In this document: in pieces, positions 7,700 to 16,647 of the stretch | Layout of the letters: each line of letters opens with the position of its first letter | How positions within the stretch are numbered: position 1 is the stretch's first letter | Source: JAUIAS01 sp030425395 | GTDB taxonomy: Bacteria > Pseudomonadota > Alphaproteobacteria > Rhodobacterales > Rhodobacteraceae | Length of the DNA: 64,000 nucleotides | NCBI GenBank assembly: GCA_043553855.1 | Contig: CP121336.1 | Span: 1,736,001-1,800,000, forward strand | Direction of reading: 5' to 3' | Made by a program: the position numbers and the translations under genes | Notes under the pieces: model-generated | The model's input: only the letters and a program-made list of their open reading frames with translations | What the model was told of the DNA's origin: nothing | Database searches by the model: none

Positions 7700-10620
7700 G
7701 TCAGATCCTCTGGCACGGGATCATCGGATGGGTCCCATTCTCCGAAGCGGGCAAGTTGGTCATAATCGCCGACCTGCGCGTCCCGTTCCATACGCGCGCG
7801 GGCGGTAAACCCGTGTCCCGGCGACAGATAGGCCGTCAGCAATTCACCCAGTTGTTGCCAGACCTCGTCCAGCGCGTCGATTGGCGCGGGGACAACCGCC
7901 GCGTGGCTGCCCACGCCGATGTAAGAGGCCTCGATCACCGGGGAAGGCGGCAGGTTCTCAGTGCCAAAACGTTCGGCCATGGCCGCCTCGACCATCAACT
8001 GAATTTCAAAGGCACGCATCTGGTTTGCACTGGGCGGTTTGCCAGTCTTGTAATCATAGATGCGCAACCTGCCCTGGGCGTCGCGATCCAGACGGTCGGC
8101 CTTGGCGATGATGGTAAAAGGTGGATCGGTCAGCGTGGCGCGCATCTTTTCTTCGAATGCGGTGGGGGTGGCGTTGGCCTGACGCGTGACTTCGTCGGCG
8201 ACAAAGCTCTGGCCAAGGTTTTGCATGCGCGCTTCCCACAAAAGGCGGGTCGTCGGCCACGGAACAGTATTGCCAAGAGTTTCACGAGCGACGCGCATCA
8301 GCCCATCAACCGTCAGCAATGCGGGGTCCTGCAGAGTTTGTTTGATATACTCCTCAAACACTGCATGAAACAATGTGCCGCGCTCTTTGTAATCGGGCGC
8401 TTGCACCAGCGGGTTGAGAGGATAAAGCCGAAGCACGGACCGCGCATATACCGCGTAGGGATCGCGGATCAGATTGCGCAGCCCGCTGATCGATAGCTGT
8501 CTCGGCCGCGCCGCTAATGGCGGGCGGGGCGAAGGACGCGGCGCGGGGTCTGCCCGTTTGACGCTTTCCAGCGCCCCGGCCCAGCGCAGCCAAGTGTTGC
8601 CCTTGGCGCGCATATTGGCCAGCGCCGCCTTGCCGCCTGTATCGGCCAACCCGTCAAGGAGATTGGTCATACGGTTCAGCCATCGCGACGGCACGGTCTG
8701 TGCGTCGTCGGATCGTTTTGCACGGGTAAGCCAGACCTCGGGCGCGCCGATGGCCTGTTGGAAGTCATGCGCGGACAACCCGATACGCCGTTCCGGTAGC
8801 AACAGCCCAGCCGCCTTGCGCATCGACCTGTTCAGCCAGGGGTCGGGTTTGGCCGCCTCGGGCCAACTGCCTTCGTTCAGGCCGCCAAGGATCAACAGAT
8901 CGGCCCCCTGAACGCGGGCTTCAAGCGTGCCCCAGATCATGATGTTGCGATCCGGGGCGTCGCGGTCGCGGACTTCCTCGCGGGACAGCAAGGCACCGAT
9001 CAGGTTGACGAAATCATGCGCTGGCATGTCGCCCCCTGCCGGGGCATCCTCGGCCAGCGCGTCGAGAACCTTGCGCGCTTTTTCACCAGCGTTGCGATCC
9101 CAGATGCCGCCTGTTTGGGCCACGCTTCCGGCTGATATGGCCTCGACCATTCTGCGCAGCCGGTCGGTCCATTCTTCAAGCGGGCGTTCGTCACGCGTGT
9201 TCTGCCCGCAAAACTGCGTGACAAGCCACGTGCCCCAGTCGGTCAATGCGCTGTTGCGCGCAGACGCCCAAGCCAACAGTTTTTCGGGCGTCGGGGTGCC
9301 GACCTTTCCGGCCCGGAGGTCAAGTTCAAGATCGCGGGTCAAAAGCATATGCGCCCCCCGCCCGTCGCCATCATGGCACAAGGGATGCTTGAGAATCTCG
9401 ATCAACGCCTCGGCTGACAGTGGGCGCAACAAAAGCTGCGCTGCATGGCGGATCAGGCGCCCTGGCGCAGAAAGCTGAAGCGGTAGCCCGGCGCTGTCAT
9501 CGGGAAGGATCTGCCAACGGTCAAGCGCTGCGGAAACCTGACGGGTCAGCATTCTGTCCGGGGTGATCAGCGCCGCCTTTATCCCGTCCTGCGCGGCCTG
9601 TCTGAGCCGCAGGGCGATGGCCAATGCTTCGTCCCGGGGGCTTTCCGCTTCGACCAGAGTCACATTGTCAAAAGCCGGTTCCAGCGGCCCAAGCTGTGGT
9701 CCTTCATCCAGCCATGCGTGAGTGACAGGCGCGGGCCGAAGGGCAAGCGATACAGCCCGGTTTCGCGCGGGCGATGGCGTGGCGGCCGTTGTCCATTGGA
9801 GAACATCAGCCGGTGCCATATCCAGAGCTTGCAGAAAACTGGCAAACCGAAATTGCGGGTGATCCTCGGCGGTCAAGGCATCCGATAGCGCATCCCAGGT
9901 TTCCGCTGGCATGTCGAAGTCGAATCCGGGCAGGACAACTGCCCCCTGAGGCAGTCGGGCTACGGCCTGCATCAACATCTGGGCGGTACCGCGTGATCCG
10001 GTCGATCCGGCAAGGATGACGGGATGGGTGGGCGGATGGGCCTGCCAATGGGCAATGCGTGCCTGTACCATCCGCCGCAGACGTGTTTGCGCATCCTGAA
10101 AGGCCGCTTCGGAACCAAAGAACTGTTGCGTGATCCCGATGAACGTCTGAGTGCGCGTCCAATGCTCGGATACGGTATCCAGATCAAGGCCAGTGATCGC
10201 GTCGGGTTCAACGCCCTCACCGTGCATTTCATCCATCAGTTCGGCAAGGCTGTCAGCCAGGTCAAAAAGGCTGACCCGTGGTGCAAAATCCGGCTGTTCC
10301 TCAACCAGCTTTCGCACCAGTTGAACCAGTTCTAGCCGTCGGCGCAGCGGGCTGACCGGGCTTCCTGGGATGTGGGCACCGGGCACAAAGCCTGCATCTG
10401 TCAAAACCGTGATGCGGGGCATCAATCCGGCAGGCCCTGCATCGAAAATATCGCGGATTCGCCGGGCCATGCGTCGGGTGTTCACGATGATCTGGATGCG
10501 GGCAATCTGATCCGGCGGCCAGCCTTTGGTGCGGTCTCGCACTCCGCTCAGCAACGCGGCAGGGAAATCCACGCCGGGGGCAAGGGCGAAGACACGCGGA
10601 TCATCTGATGGGTCAAACAT
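7696..10620 (-). CDS. addB: double-strand break repair protein AddB
   Basis: AddB is the second AddAB subunit, an inactive-helicase-like protein with a RecB-family nuclease. The 974-residue product begins MFDPSDDPRVFALAPGVDF. This start (10620) has GGAGA upstream and overlaps the murU stop by 8 bases; an upstream in-frame ATG at 10674 lies inside murU and is rejected. The C-terminal third carries the nuclease strand YDYKTGKPP and the RDPYAVYAR stretch typical of alphaproteobacterial AddB. No Walker A is evident, as expected for this family. It is coupled to addA. Confidence 0.94.
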   Translation of the reverse strand: MFDPSDDPRVFALAPGVDFPAALLSGVRDRTKGWPPDQIARIQIIVNTRRMARRIRDIFDAGPAGLMPRITVLTDAGFVPGAHIPGSPVSPLRRRLELVQLVRKLVEEQPDFAPRVSLFDLADSLAELMDEMHGEGVEPDAITGLDLDTVSEHWTRTQTFIGITQQFFGSEAAFQDAQTRLRRMVQARIAHWQAHPPTHPVILAGSTGSRGTAQMLMQAVARLPQGAVVLPGFDFDMPAETWDALSDALTAEDHPQFRFASFLQALDMAPADVLQWTTAATPSPARNRAVSLALRPAPVTHAWLDEGPQLGPLEPAFDNVTLVEAESPRDEALAIALRLRQAAQDGIKAALITPDRMLTRQVSAALDRWQILPDDSAGLPLQLSAPGRLIRHAAQLLLRPLSAEALIEILKHPLCHDGDGRGAHMLLTRDLELDLRAGKVGTPTPEKLLAWASARNSALTDWGTWLVTQFCGQNTRDERPLEEWTDRLRRMVEAISAGSVAQTGGIWDRNAGEKARKVLDALAEDAPAGGDMPAHDFVNLIGALLSREEVRDRDAPDRNIMIWGTLEARVQGADLLILGGLNEGSWPEAAKPDPWLNRSMRKAAGLLLPERRIGLSAHDFQQAIGAPEVWLTRAKRSDDAQTVPSRWLNRMTNLLDGLADTGGKAALANMRAKGNTWLRWAGALESVKRADPAPRPSPRPPLAARPRQLSISGLRNLIRDPYAVYARSVLRLYPLNPLVQAPDYKERGTLFHAVFEEYIKQTLQDPALLTVDGLMRVARETLGNTVPWPTTRLLWEARMQNLGQSFVADEVTRQANATPTAFEEKMRATLTDPPFTIIAKADRLDRDAQGRLRIYDYKTGKPPSANQMRAFEIQLMVEAAMAERFGTENLPPSPVIEASYIGVGSHAAVVPAPIDALDEVWQQLGELLTAYLSPGHGFTARARMERDAQVGDYDQLARFGEWDPSDDPVPEDLT

Positions 10621-11296
10621 CGTCGTTCTCCAGCATCTCTTCGGCGATTTGGATGCCTGCCGGATGTCCGACATCGCACCACAGACCAGGATATGGGATC
10701 ATCATGATCCGGTCAGAGCCGATCAGCCGATCCCATACCCGGTTGAGCGAAAACGCAGGATCGGCAATATCGTCGAGCAGATCAAGCTTTAGGATTTGCG
10801 CACCGGTAAAGACCAATCCGGGGCCGCGTTCGATGTCGCCCCGCGCTGAAACTGTGAAATCGCCACTGCCGGAATGGCCGCGCGTGTTCTCCGGCGCAAC
10901 GCCCAAAAGCAGGCAGTCCATTCGCGAAGGATCCCAGGCATCGCGCAGAATGGTCAGCGGGTTGGGGCCAAGCCAGACCGCATCGGTGTTCAATGTGAAA
11001 GCTGTTTGTGCATTCAGAAGCTCGCGAGCGGCCTTCAACCCGCCGCCGGTATCCAGAATTTCGGGGTGTTCATGGGATACCGCGATTTCCGTTCCCGCCA
11101 GATGGTCTGTGATCTGATCTGCCAGGTAATGCGCGTTGGCGACGATTGTTGTGATATCGGCGCTGCGGGCGAGTGTTATGGCGTGGTCGATCAACGGTCG
11201 ACCCGCCACCTTGATCAGGGGTTTCGGGCAGTTTGCGGTCAGCGCGCCCATCCGGGTGCCGAACCCCGCGGCAAACAGCATTAGCGCGTCGGGCAT
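10613..11296 (-). CDS. murU: nucleotidyltransferase, probable N-acetylmuramate 1-phosphate uridylyltransferase MurU
   Basis: The 227-residue protein begins with the sugar-nucleotide transferase signature LFAAGFGTRMGALT, then CPKPLIKVAGRPLI, and has a metal-binding N-T-D (LNTDAVW) and a late CDVGHP stretch. In pseudomonads and alphaproteobacteria this type follows AmgK and makes UDP-MurNAc from MurNAc-1-P, recycling cell-wall sugar. The start at 11296 overlaps the amgK stop by 16 bases. Family membership is sure; the MurU assignment rests on the amgK neighbour, and another NDP-sugar product is possible. Confidence 0.85.
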   Translation of the reverse strand: MPDALMLFAAGFGTRMGALTANCPKPLIKVAGRPLIDHAITLARSADITTIVANAHYLADQITDHLAGTEIAVSHEHPEILDTGGGLKAARELLNAQTAFTLNTDAVWLGPNPLTILRDAWDPSRMDCLLLGVAPENTRGHSGSGDFTVSARGDIERGPGLVFTGAQILKLDLLDDIADPAFSLNRVWDRLIGSDRIMMIPYPGLWCDVGHPAGIQIAEEMLENDDV

Positions 11297-12291
11297 GTCG
11301 CGCGGATCACGTTCAGTGTTTCGGGGGTTGGTTCCGGCAGCGCGTCGGTGATGATCCCGGCAACAGGTGCCAGTGCGGGATGCGCCAGATCCTGCATCAG
11401 GTAAGCCCATACGCGTGGGATCAGATCGACATATGACGGTTTCCCATATTGGCGGCACAACCGGGCGAAAACCCCAAGAATTCGCAGGTTCCGCTGAACC
11501 CCCAGAACAGCATAGGCCGCGCCAAAGGTGGTCGGATCGTCGCCCGATTGGCGCACATAAAGATCAAACATCGCCGTTTGAGTATCTGCGGGCACGTCGC
11601 GCCGCGCGTCTTGCAGAAGCGAGACAAGATCATATGCGGGATGGCCCAGCATCGCGTCCTGAAAATCCAGAAGGCCGACGCGGGCCGCGCCAGTTCGCTC
11701 GGGCAGCCAGATCAGGTTTTCAGCGTGAAAGTCCCGGTGCACAAGAATGCCGGGTGCCGTTGCGTGGTCTGAAAGAACGGCGGGGAAAGCTATGCGAAAT
11801 GCGTCATCTGCAGCGCTTGCGTCGTGCCCTGCCGCAGAGGCGTATTCGCCGAAAGCCAGCGCGGCAAGATCGGTCATGCGCTGATTGTCATAGGCTGGCA
11901 GCGTTGGTGCCGATGCCGCGCGAAGTGTCAACAGGACATCAATCGCTGCGGAGTAAAGCGGGGATTGTGTGTCAGGATCATCGGCCATGAGGCGGGCGAA
12001 CAACGCGTCGCCCAGATCTTCGAGCAGGAGAAATCCGCGTGCGGTATCCTGCGCGATGATTTCGGGTGCCGAAAGGCCCAGACCGCTGAGATGCGTGGCC
12101 AGAGCCACAAAGGGGCGCACATCCTCGCCCTTGTCCGGTGGGGCGTCCATCAGGACCGCATCTTTTTCGTCAGGTCCGCGCAATCGCTCATATCGACGGT
12201 TGGATGCATCCCCGGCAAGGTGTGTCCGGACGGCCTCGCCCCATCCGATCGCGGACAGGAAAGCGGCGGTATCCGCACTTCGGTCAGTCAT
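11281..12291 (-). CDS. amgK: aminoglycoside-phosphotransferase-family sugar kinase, probable MurNAc/GlcNAc kinase AmgK
   Basis: The 336-residue cytoplasmic kinase has the APH fold: the GDASNRRYERL nucleotide loop near the N terminus, the catalytic Brenner motif HRDFHAENLIWL, and LLDFQDAMLGHPAYDL carrying the metal Asp. Acting with MurU it would phosphorylate anomeric MurNAc from peptidoglycan turnover, bypassing de novo UDP-MurNAc synthesis. It overlaps tsaE by 8 bases upstream and murU by 16 downstream, so the three are co-translated. Resistance to aminoglycosides is not implied; the neighbourhood favours AmgK. Confidence 0.87.
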   Translation of the reverse strand: MTDRSADTAAFLSAIGWGEAVRTHLAGDASNRRYERLRGPDEKDAVLMDAPPDKGEDVRPFVALATHLSGLGLSAPEIIAQDTARGFLLLEDLGDALFARLMADDPDTQSPLYSAAIDVLLTLRAASAPTLPAYDNQRMTDLAALAFGEYASAAGHDASAADDAFRIAFPAVLSDHATAPGILVHRDFHAENLIWLPERTGAARVGLLDFQDAMLGHPAYDLVSLLQDARRDVPADTQTAMFDLYVRQSGDDPTTFGAAYAVLGVQRNLRILGVFARLCRQYGKPSYVDLIPRVWAYLMQDLAHPALAPVAGIITDALPEPTPETLNVIRATCPTR

Positions 12292-12760
12292 TCAAGAAGC
12301 CTTTCAATCGGGATGTCCAGCGCGGGTCGAACCATGTTGCCGTGCATAATCTGGCCTGATCGTCAGGACCATCGGAAAACGAAAGCCAAAGCGCGGTGTC
12401 TGGCGCGTCCTCGCCCAATCTGTCCGGCCATTCGATCAGGCATATGGCATCGCAGAACGCCTGGGACAAACCCAGTTCCTCAAGCTCGAACGTGGACGAA
12501 AGGCGATAAAGATCAGCGTGCCAGAGCTCGCCGCGGGTGGTGTCATATACCTGAACCAACGTAAATGTCGGGGAAGGGACGTCTTCTGGAAAGGTGAGAA
12601 TTCCCTGTATAAGCGCGCGTGCGAAATGCGTCTTGCCCGCACCGATAGCGCCTTCCAGCAGGATAACATCACCGGCTTCCAGTGTGGCTCCGATACGGTG
12701 GGCGAGATCGGCTGTGGCGTCGGGTGACGCAAGGGGGATGGTCTGGCGCGTGGGTTGCAT
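12284..12760 (-). CDS. tsaE: tRNA threonylcarbamoyladenosine biosynthesis ATPase TsaE
   Basis: TsaE is the ATPase that resets the TsaB-TsaD complex in t6A37 synthesis on ANN-decoding tRNAs. The 158-residue product has Walker A GAIGAGKT (37-44), the SPTF switch (VPSPTFTLVQVY), and HADLYRL, all family hallmarks. The ATG at 12760 gives the normal family length; an upstream in-frame ATG at 12952 lies inside the preceding gene. It follows the DivL-like gene by 41 bp. The partner tsaD is also in this window, at 22744-23826. Confidence 0.95.
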   Translation of the reverse strand: MQPTRQTIPLASPDATADLAHRIGATLEAGDVILLEGAIGAGKTHFARALIQGILTFPEDVPSPTFTLVQVYDTTRGELWHADLYRLSSTFELEELGLSQAFCDAICLIEWPDRLGEDAPDTALWLSFSDGPDDQARLCTATWFDPRWTSRLKGFLND

Positions 12761-12801
12761 GGCCGCAGAATGCCGCCCTCGTCCATCGGCTGCAAGCGGT
12801 C

Positions 12802-14349
12802 TCAGGCCGTGACGCGCTGATCGGTCGGGACGAAGCGGGCACTGTCGGATGACGATGCGCGGAACCGCACCATTGTTGCACCGTCGGGCAACGGGTCGAC
12901 CCGGCATGTCAGCAGTTCCTTTGAAGGCCGTCCGGAGATGTGAATGACCCATTCGCCGCGCCCTTCGATGGCTTCTATCTGGGTGCGTAATGCGTCAAAG
13001 GCAGGGCTGGGATCGCAGGCATCGCGCCAGAACCGAATGGCGTCGGTAAGAGTGAAATCCGCAAAGGCGGCTTCTGGATCGGATTTCCACATCGCCCGAT
13101 AGGCGCGGTTGCAAATCGTGACGACACCGGTGGTATCAAACACAACAAGCCCGTCTTCGATTTCGTCAATGACGCTGCTTCCGATCCGCACATCGGATCG
13201 GAATTGACGGGTCAGTGACACCTCGGACGAGACATCCTCGATCAGAAAGGCCACCGCGCCGTCGGGGTGGGGGCGCCCGGTGACGCGATAGGTGGACCCG
13301 GAGGGAAGCATCCAGGTTTCGGCATATCCCGTCTGGGCCGCTTCGCGTGCCAACGCTTCCATTTGATCGCGCCACGACGCGTAATTCTTTGGCTCCGGCA
13401 TGATACGCAAATCACGCAGGCGATCAAAAACGGTAAGCATTTGGGGACGCGCCGACAGGAAATCGACGGGAAGGCCGGTCAGGTCAAGCAACGCAGGATT
13501 GAAAAGGATAAGCTGTCGGTTGCGATCAAAGATGGCCAACCCGATGGACAATTGAGCAAATGTCTTGGCCAGGGTCTGCACGAAATTGCGCTGGGCCATT
13601 TCAGCCTTGACCACGGCGGTCACATCCGAGGCGTAAAAGATGAAAAGATCGTCAAGCCGGGTGCGTGTGACGTCGAACCAACGGCGTTCGTCTTCTGATC
13701 CAACCCCCATAGACACGCGGATGGGCGTGCCGTCTACTTTGCCGTCAAGCATACCTGCAAACAAGGTCGTAGCGCGCCGCGTGGCCCCTTCGGATTTGGA
13801 CGTGCTGTCGAGCAGGGTGTCATGGGCGATGTTGGTCCAGAATGGCGCGCCGCTGACATCGGTAATCCATATGGGATCCGGCGTATTGGCCAAACCCTCG
13901 CGCAACACAGCCGCCTCATCGGATGATGGCGCGATTTCCTCTGGGGTGGTTGCCTTGCGGATGCGGACCCGGATCAATCCGTCCATATGTTCGCAATCAA
14001 GGCACAATCCTTCACGCCCGCGCGCAGCGAGACTGATCTTTTTCTCACTTGCCATGCCGTCAAGCGAGCTTGGAAATCCTGGAAAACGATAGCCAAATCG
14101 GCGGGCAATTTCAGGCCAGCGCGGTTCCTTGCCCAGACCCACCAAAAGGGGCTGGGCGGCTGCGCTGCAATCGACGAGGGTTTCGCCCTCGAATAACAAG
14201 ACAGGATCATCTTCAAATCCATAGGCCGACGGCGTGATCACATCTGGTGACGCGGTTAACCGGAGGCATAATGCGGCGGTCAACATAGCCGCAAAGAATA
14301 TCGCGGCCCAATGGAGAGGCGTCAGTTCGGCTAAGGCGAAATCTGGCAT
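12802..14349 (-). CDS. divL: PAS-domain protein, DivL-like, without a kinase core
   Basis: The 515-residue protein has one N-terminal membrane segment (about 10-31) and three PAS-like units: about 150-250 (starting AVLREGLANTPDPIW), 265-370 (TFAQLSIGLAIFDRN) and 390-490 (SVIDEIEDGLVVFDTTG). It ends shortly after the last PAS; no HisKA or HATPase domain follows. Known context: in alphaproteobacteria divL precedes tsaE-amgK-murU-addBA-trxA, and in Rhodobacter capsulatus DivL is a PAS protein acting on the CckA-ChpT-CtrA relay. Name is inferred from architecture plus synteny. A perfect CtrA-type site lies 44 bp upstream. Confidence 0.72.
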   Translation of the reverse strand: MPDFALAELTPLHWAAIFFAAMLTAALCLRLTASPDVITPSAYGFEDDPVLLFEGETLVDCSAAAQPLLVGLGKEPRWPEIARRFGYRFPGFPSSLDGMASEKKISLAARGREGLCLDCEHMDGLIRVRIRKATTPEEIAPSSDEAAVLREGLANTPDPIWITDVSGAPFWTNIAHDTLLDSTSKSEGATRRATTLFAGMLDGKVDGTPIRVSMGVGSEDERRWFDVTRTRLDDLFIFYASDVTAVVKAEMAQRNFVQTLAKTFAQLSIGLAIFDRNRQLILFNPALLDLTGLPVDFLSARPQMLTVFDRLRDLRIMPEPKNYASWRDQMEALAREAAQTGYAETWMLPSGSTYRVTGRPHPDGAVAFLIEDVSSEVSLTRQFRSDVRIGSSVIDEIEDGLVVFDTTGVVTICNRAYRAMWKSDPEAAFADFTLTDAIRFWRDACDPSPAFDALRTQIEAIEGRGEWVIHISGRPSKELLTCRVDPLPDGATMVRFRASSSDSARFVPTDQRVTA

Positions 14350-14392
14350 GGTGCGTTCCCAACCCTTTTTTCAACAAAGTGTCGAGGATTGG

Positions 14393-14407
14393 TTAATGGC
14401 TGGTTAA
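14393..14407. promoter_or_regulatory. perfect CtrA-type box upstream of the divL-like gene
   Basis: The sequence is TTAA-TGGCTGG-TTAA, an exact TTAA-N7-TTAA match to the full CtrA recognition pattern. It lies 44 bp before the divL-like ATG, in the 85-bp gap after regB. This suggests feedback of the CtrA relay on the divL-tsaE-addBA chain. Confidence 0.6.
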
Positions 14408-14434
14408 TCCTTTCGGTTGGAACCCACCATTGCG

Positions 14435-15832
14435 TTATATTTCAATGGGCTGATTCAGCCCGAGCGGGATATCGTTTTCCCCCATGTGGGCGTCGATACG
14501 GGATCTGGGCCAGACAACTTCGACAATGGCGCCACAACGCTCACGTTGGCCCGAGATCTGGTGGTAGGGGTCTGAACCGTTTGCAAAGCTAAGCTCAGCG
14601 CCTGATCTCTCCAACAGGGTTTTGGCAATGAAAAGGCCAAGGCCCATGCCTTCGTATTCGGGCCGCTGCTTGCGGTCTGTTTCCGAGCGGCGCTTGCGAA
14701 CAAACGGATCACCCAGACGCCCGATCACATGGGCCGGATAGCCGCTACCGTCATCAAGGATGCGCACGGAAATGACATCCTCGGTCCAGATCGCCTCGAC
14801 CCATACGTTGGCACTGGAGAAGTCTACAGCGTTTTGGATCAGGTTGCGAAGCCCATGGATGACTTCGGGTTTGCGCATGATTGACGGTTGTTGATACCCG
14901 CCGCCGTCGCCGGGCCCTTCTTCGAAATGGATAAACTTGCCTCGATGGGCATGTGGCTCTGCGGCTTCCTGTATGACAGCGGAAAGAGGGGCCTGTCGGA
15001 GGTGCAAATCGTTTTTGCCCGCGCGACCCATGTCGCGCAGGATATCGCGGCATCTGTCCGCTTGCTCTCGGATCAGTTGCGCATCTTCGCGAAGTTCAGG
15101 GCGGTCTTCCAGCTCTTCCATCAGCTCGGCGCTGGTCAGTTTAATCGTGGCCAGCGGTGTGCCCATCTCATGAGCCGCAGCCGCGACAACGCCGCCAAGA
15201 TCGGTCAGCTTCTGTTCACGGGCCAGCGCCATTTGGGTTGCGGCCAGTGCATTGGCCATCGAATGCATCTCGGAGCTGAGACGCCGGGAATAGGCCCCCA
15301 TAAAGATTGTGGCGATGATGATTGCGGCCCAGTTGCCAAAGACAAAGATGTCGGGAATGCGCAGGATGAACCCTTGTTCGGTGCGCAATGGCAGATGAAA
15401 TTCCGCCAATAAGGTTACAAGAATGATCGCTGTTCCGCCGATGATCGTGGTGGATTTCAGGTTCATCACGGTGGCCGAGATTGTAACCGGTCCCAGAAGC
15501 AGCAAGGCAAAGGGATTGTGAAGACCCCCTGTCAAATACAGCAGAAATGCCAACTGCAGCAGATCAAACATCACCATCAGGAAATTTTCGGTTTCGCTGA
15601 GCCGTTTGTTTTCGGGGAAAACAAAGATCGCGATCAGGTTTCCGATAACCGACACGCCCACGGCCAGATAACACAGCCCAAGTTCTAGCCTTAGATTATA
15701 CAATTGTTGTGCGACAACGAGGGCGATGATCTGACCGGCGATAGCAACCCAACGCAAAAGGATCAGGGTGCGTAGCCTGATCCAAGTGCTGCGTTCTTCG
15801 CCCGACAAGAGGCCGATATTGGATTCGTGCAT
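14435..15832 (-). CDS. regB: redox sensor histidine kinase RegB/PrrB
   Basis: RegB is the membrane kinase that senses quinone and thiol redox state and phosphorylates RegA to control photosynthesis, respiration and nitrogen or carbon fixation genes. The 465-residue product has six membrane segments (about 20-180), the quinone-site motif GGLHNPFALLLLGP (102-115), phospho-acceptor His221 in AAHEMGTPLA, the redox Cys261 (ADRCRDIL), and N and G boxes. His221 and Cys261 sit four residues before the R. capsulatus positions 225 and 265. The start at 15832 has AGGA five bases upstream; in-frame ATGs at 15838, 15865 and 15886 are alternatives. Confidence 0.93.
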   Translation of the reverse strand: MHESNIGLLSGEERSTWIRLRTLILLRWVAIAGQIIALVVAQQLYNLRLELGLCYLAVGVSVIGNLIAIFVFPENKRLSETENFLMVMFDLLQLAFLLYLTGGLHNPFALLLLGPVTISATVMNLKSTTIIGGTAIILVTLLAEFHLPLRTEQGFILRIPDIFVFGNWAAIIIATIFMGAYSRRLSSEMHSMANALAATQMALAREQKLTDLGGVVAAAAHEMGTPLATIKLTSAELMEELEDRPELREDAQLIREQADRCRDILRDMGRAGKNDLHLRQAPLSAVIQEAAEPHAHRGKFIHFEEGPGDGGGYQQPSIMRKPEVIHGLRNLIQNAVDFSSANVWVEAIWTEDVISVRILDDGSGYPAHVIGRLGDPFVRKRRSETDRKQRPEYEGMGLGLFIAKTLLERSGAELSFANGSDPYHQISGQRERCGAIVEVVWPRSRIDAHMGENDIPLGLNQPIEI

Positions 15833-15910
15833 GGGCATCCTAAATGAGTTGCAAACGCTCAGCATATTGATAGGTCCCGTGACCATCTCAATCAACAGAA
15901 AGACACTGTC

Positions 15911-16543
15911 ATGCCGTCTGTCCGTACTTATGCCATCGTCGCCGCTGCCGTCGCCGTGACCGGGATTGCCGGAACATTCGCGGCTGTTCAACTGCGAGGT
16001 GGTGAAGAAGATATTTTTGCGCAGTGCCGTACCAGCCAGATCGCCGGTGGCAGTGCGCAGATCGGCGGACCGTTCGAATTGGTAAATGCGGCGGGTGAAA
16101 CGGTGACGGACAAGGATGTGATCACCGAACCCACGCTGGTTTATTTTGGTTACACGTTCTGTCCAGATGTCTGCCCGTTCGACACGGTGCGAAATGCGGA
16201 TGCCGTGGATATCCTGGCGGAACGCGGATATTCAGTGACGCCCCTGTTCATCACGATTGACCCAGAACGCGACACGCCCGAAGCGGTGGGCGATTTCGCC
16301 GCCAACATTCATGATCGCATGATAGGGCTGACCGGATCTCCCGAACAGATCAAAGCCGCCAGCCAAGCGTATCGCACGTATTACAATAAACAGGAATCCG
16401 ACGACGAATATTATCTCGTGGATCATACGACACTGACGTATCTGGTTCTGCCGGATCATGGCTTTGTCGAGTTCTTCCGCCGCGATGCCACGCCCGAACA
16501 GATGGCCGACAAGACAAGTTGCTTTGTGGATGCTGCGAAATAG
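15911..16543 (+). CDS. senC: SCO1/SenC family copper chaperone (PrrC/SenC)
   Basis: A membrane-anchored periplasmic copper protein that helps assemble the CuA/CuB centres of cytochrome oxidase and affects RegB signalling. The 210-residue product has an N-terminal membrane anchor (8-27), the copper motif CPDVC with Cys84 and Cys88 in GYTFCPDVCPFD, and the third ligand His in LVDHTTLTYLV. It is divergent from regB across 78 bp and is followed 104 bp later by regA, the classic prrBCA order. Confidence 0.95.
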   Translation: MPSVRTYAIVAAAVAVTGIAGTFAAVQLRGGEEDIFAQCRTSQIAGGSAQIGGPFELVNAAGETVTDKDVITEPTLVYFGYTFCPDVCPFDTVRNADAVDILAERGYSVTPLFITIDPERDTPEAVGDFAANIHDRMIGLTGSPEQIKAASQAYRTYYNKQESDDEYYLVDHTTLTYLVLPDHGFVEFFRRDATPEQMADKTSCFVDAAK

Positions 16544-16568
16544 CTTTCCCGCAGTAAATGCCGGAAAG

Positions 16569-16592
16569 AAGAAGGTAGCATTTGACCTTCTT
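16569..16592. other. hairpin between senC and regA
   Basis: An 8-bp perfect inverted repeat, AAGAAGGT (16569-16576) and ACCTTCTT (16585-16592), encloses an 8-base loop. No T-run follows, so it is more likely an mRNA processing or partial attenuation hairpin than a full terminator. Just downstream TTTTGT-A-ACAAAA (16610-16622) is a second small palindrome of unknown meaning. Confidence 0.35.
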
Positions 16593-16647
16593 GCGTTGGT
16601 GGGTATTAGTTTTGTAACAAAATTACCGGATGCGTGGAGGAGACCGC

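Noticed and set aside
11281..12291. APH-fold kinase as an aminoglycoside resistance gene
   Set aside because: The overlapping murU and tsaE genes and the known alphaproteobacterial order favour AmgK of cell-wall recycling.
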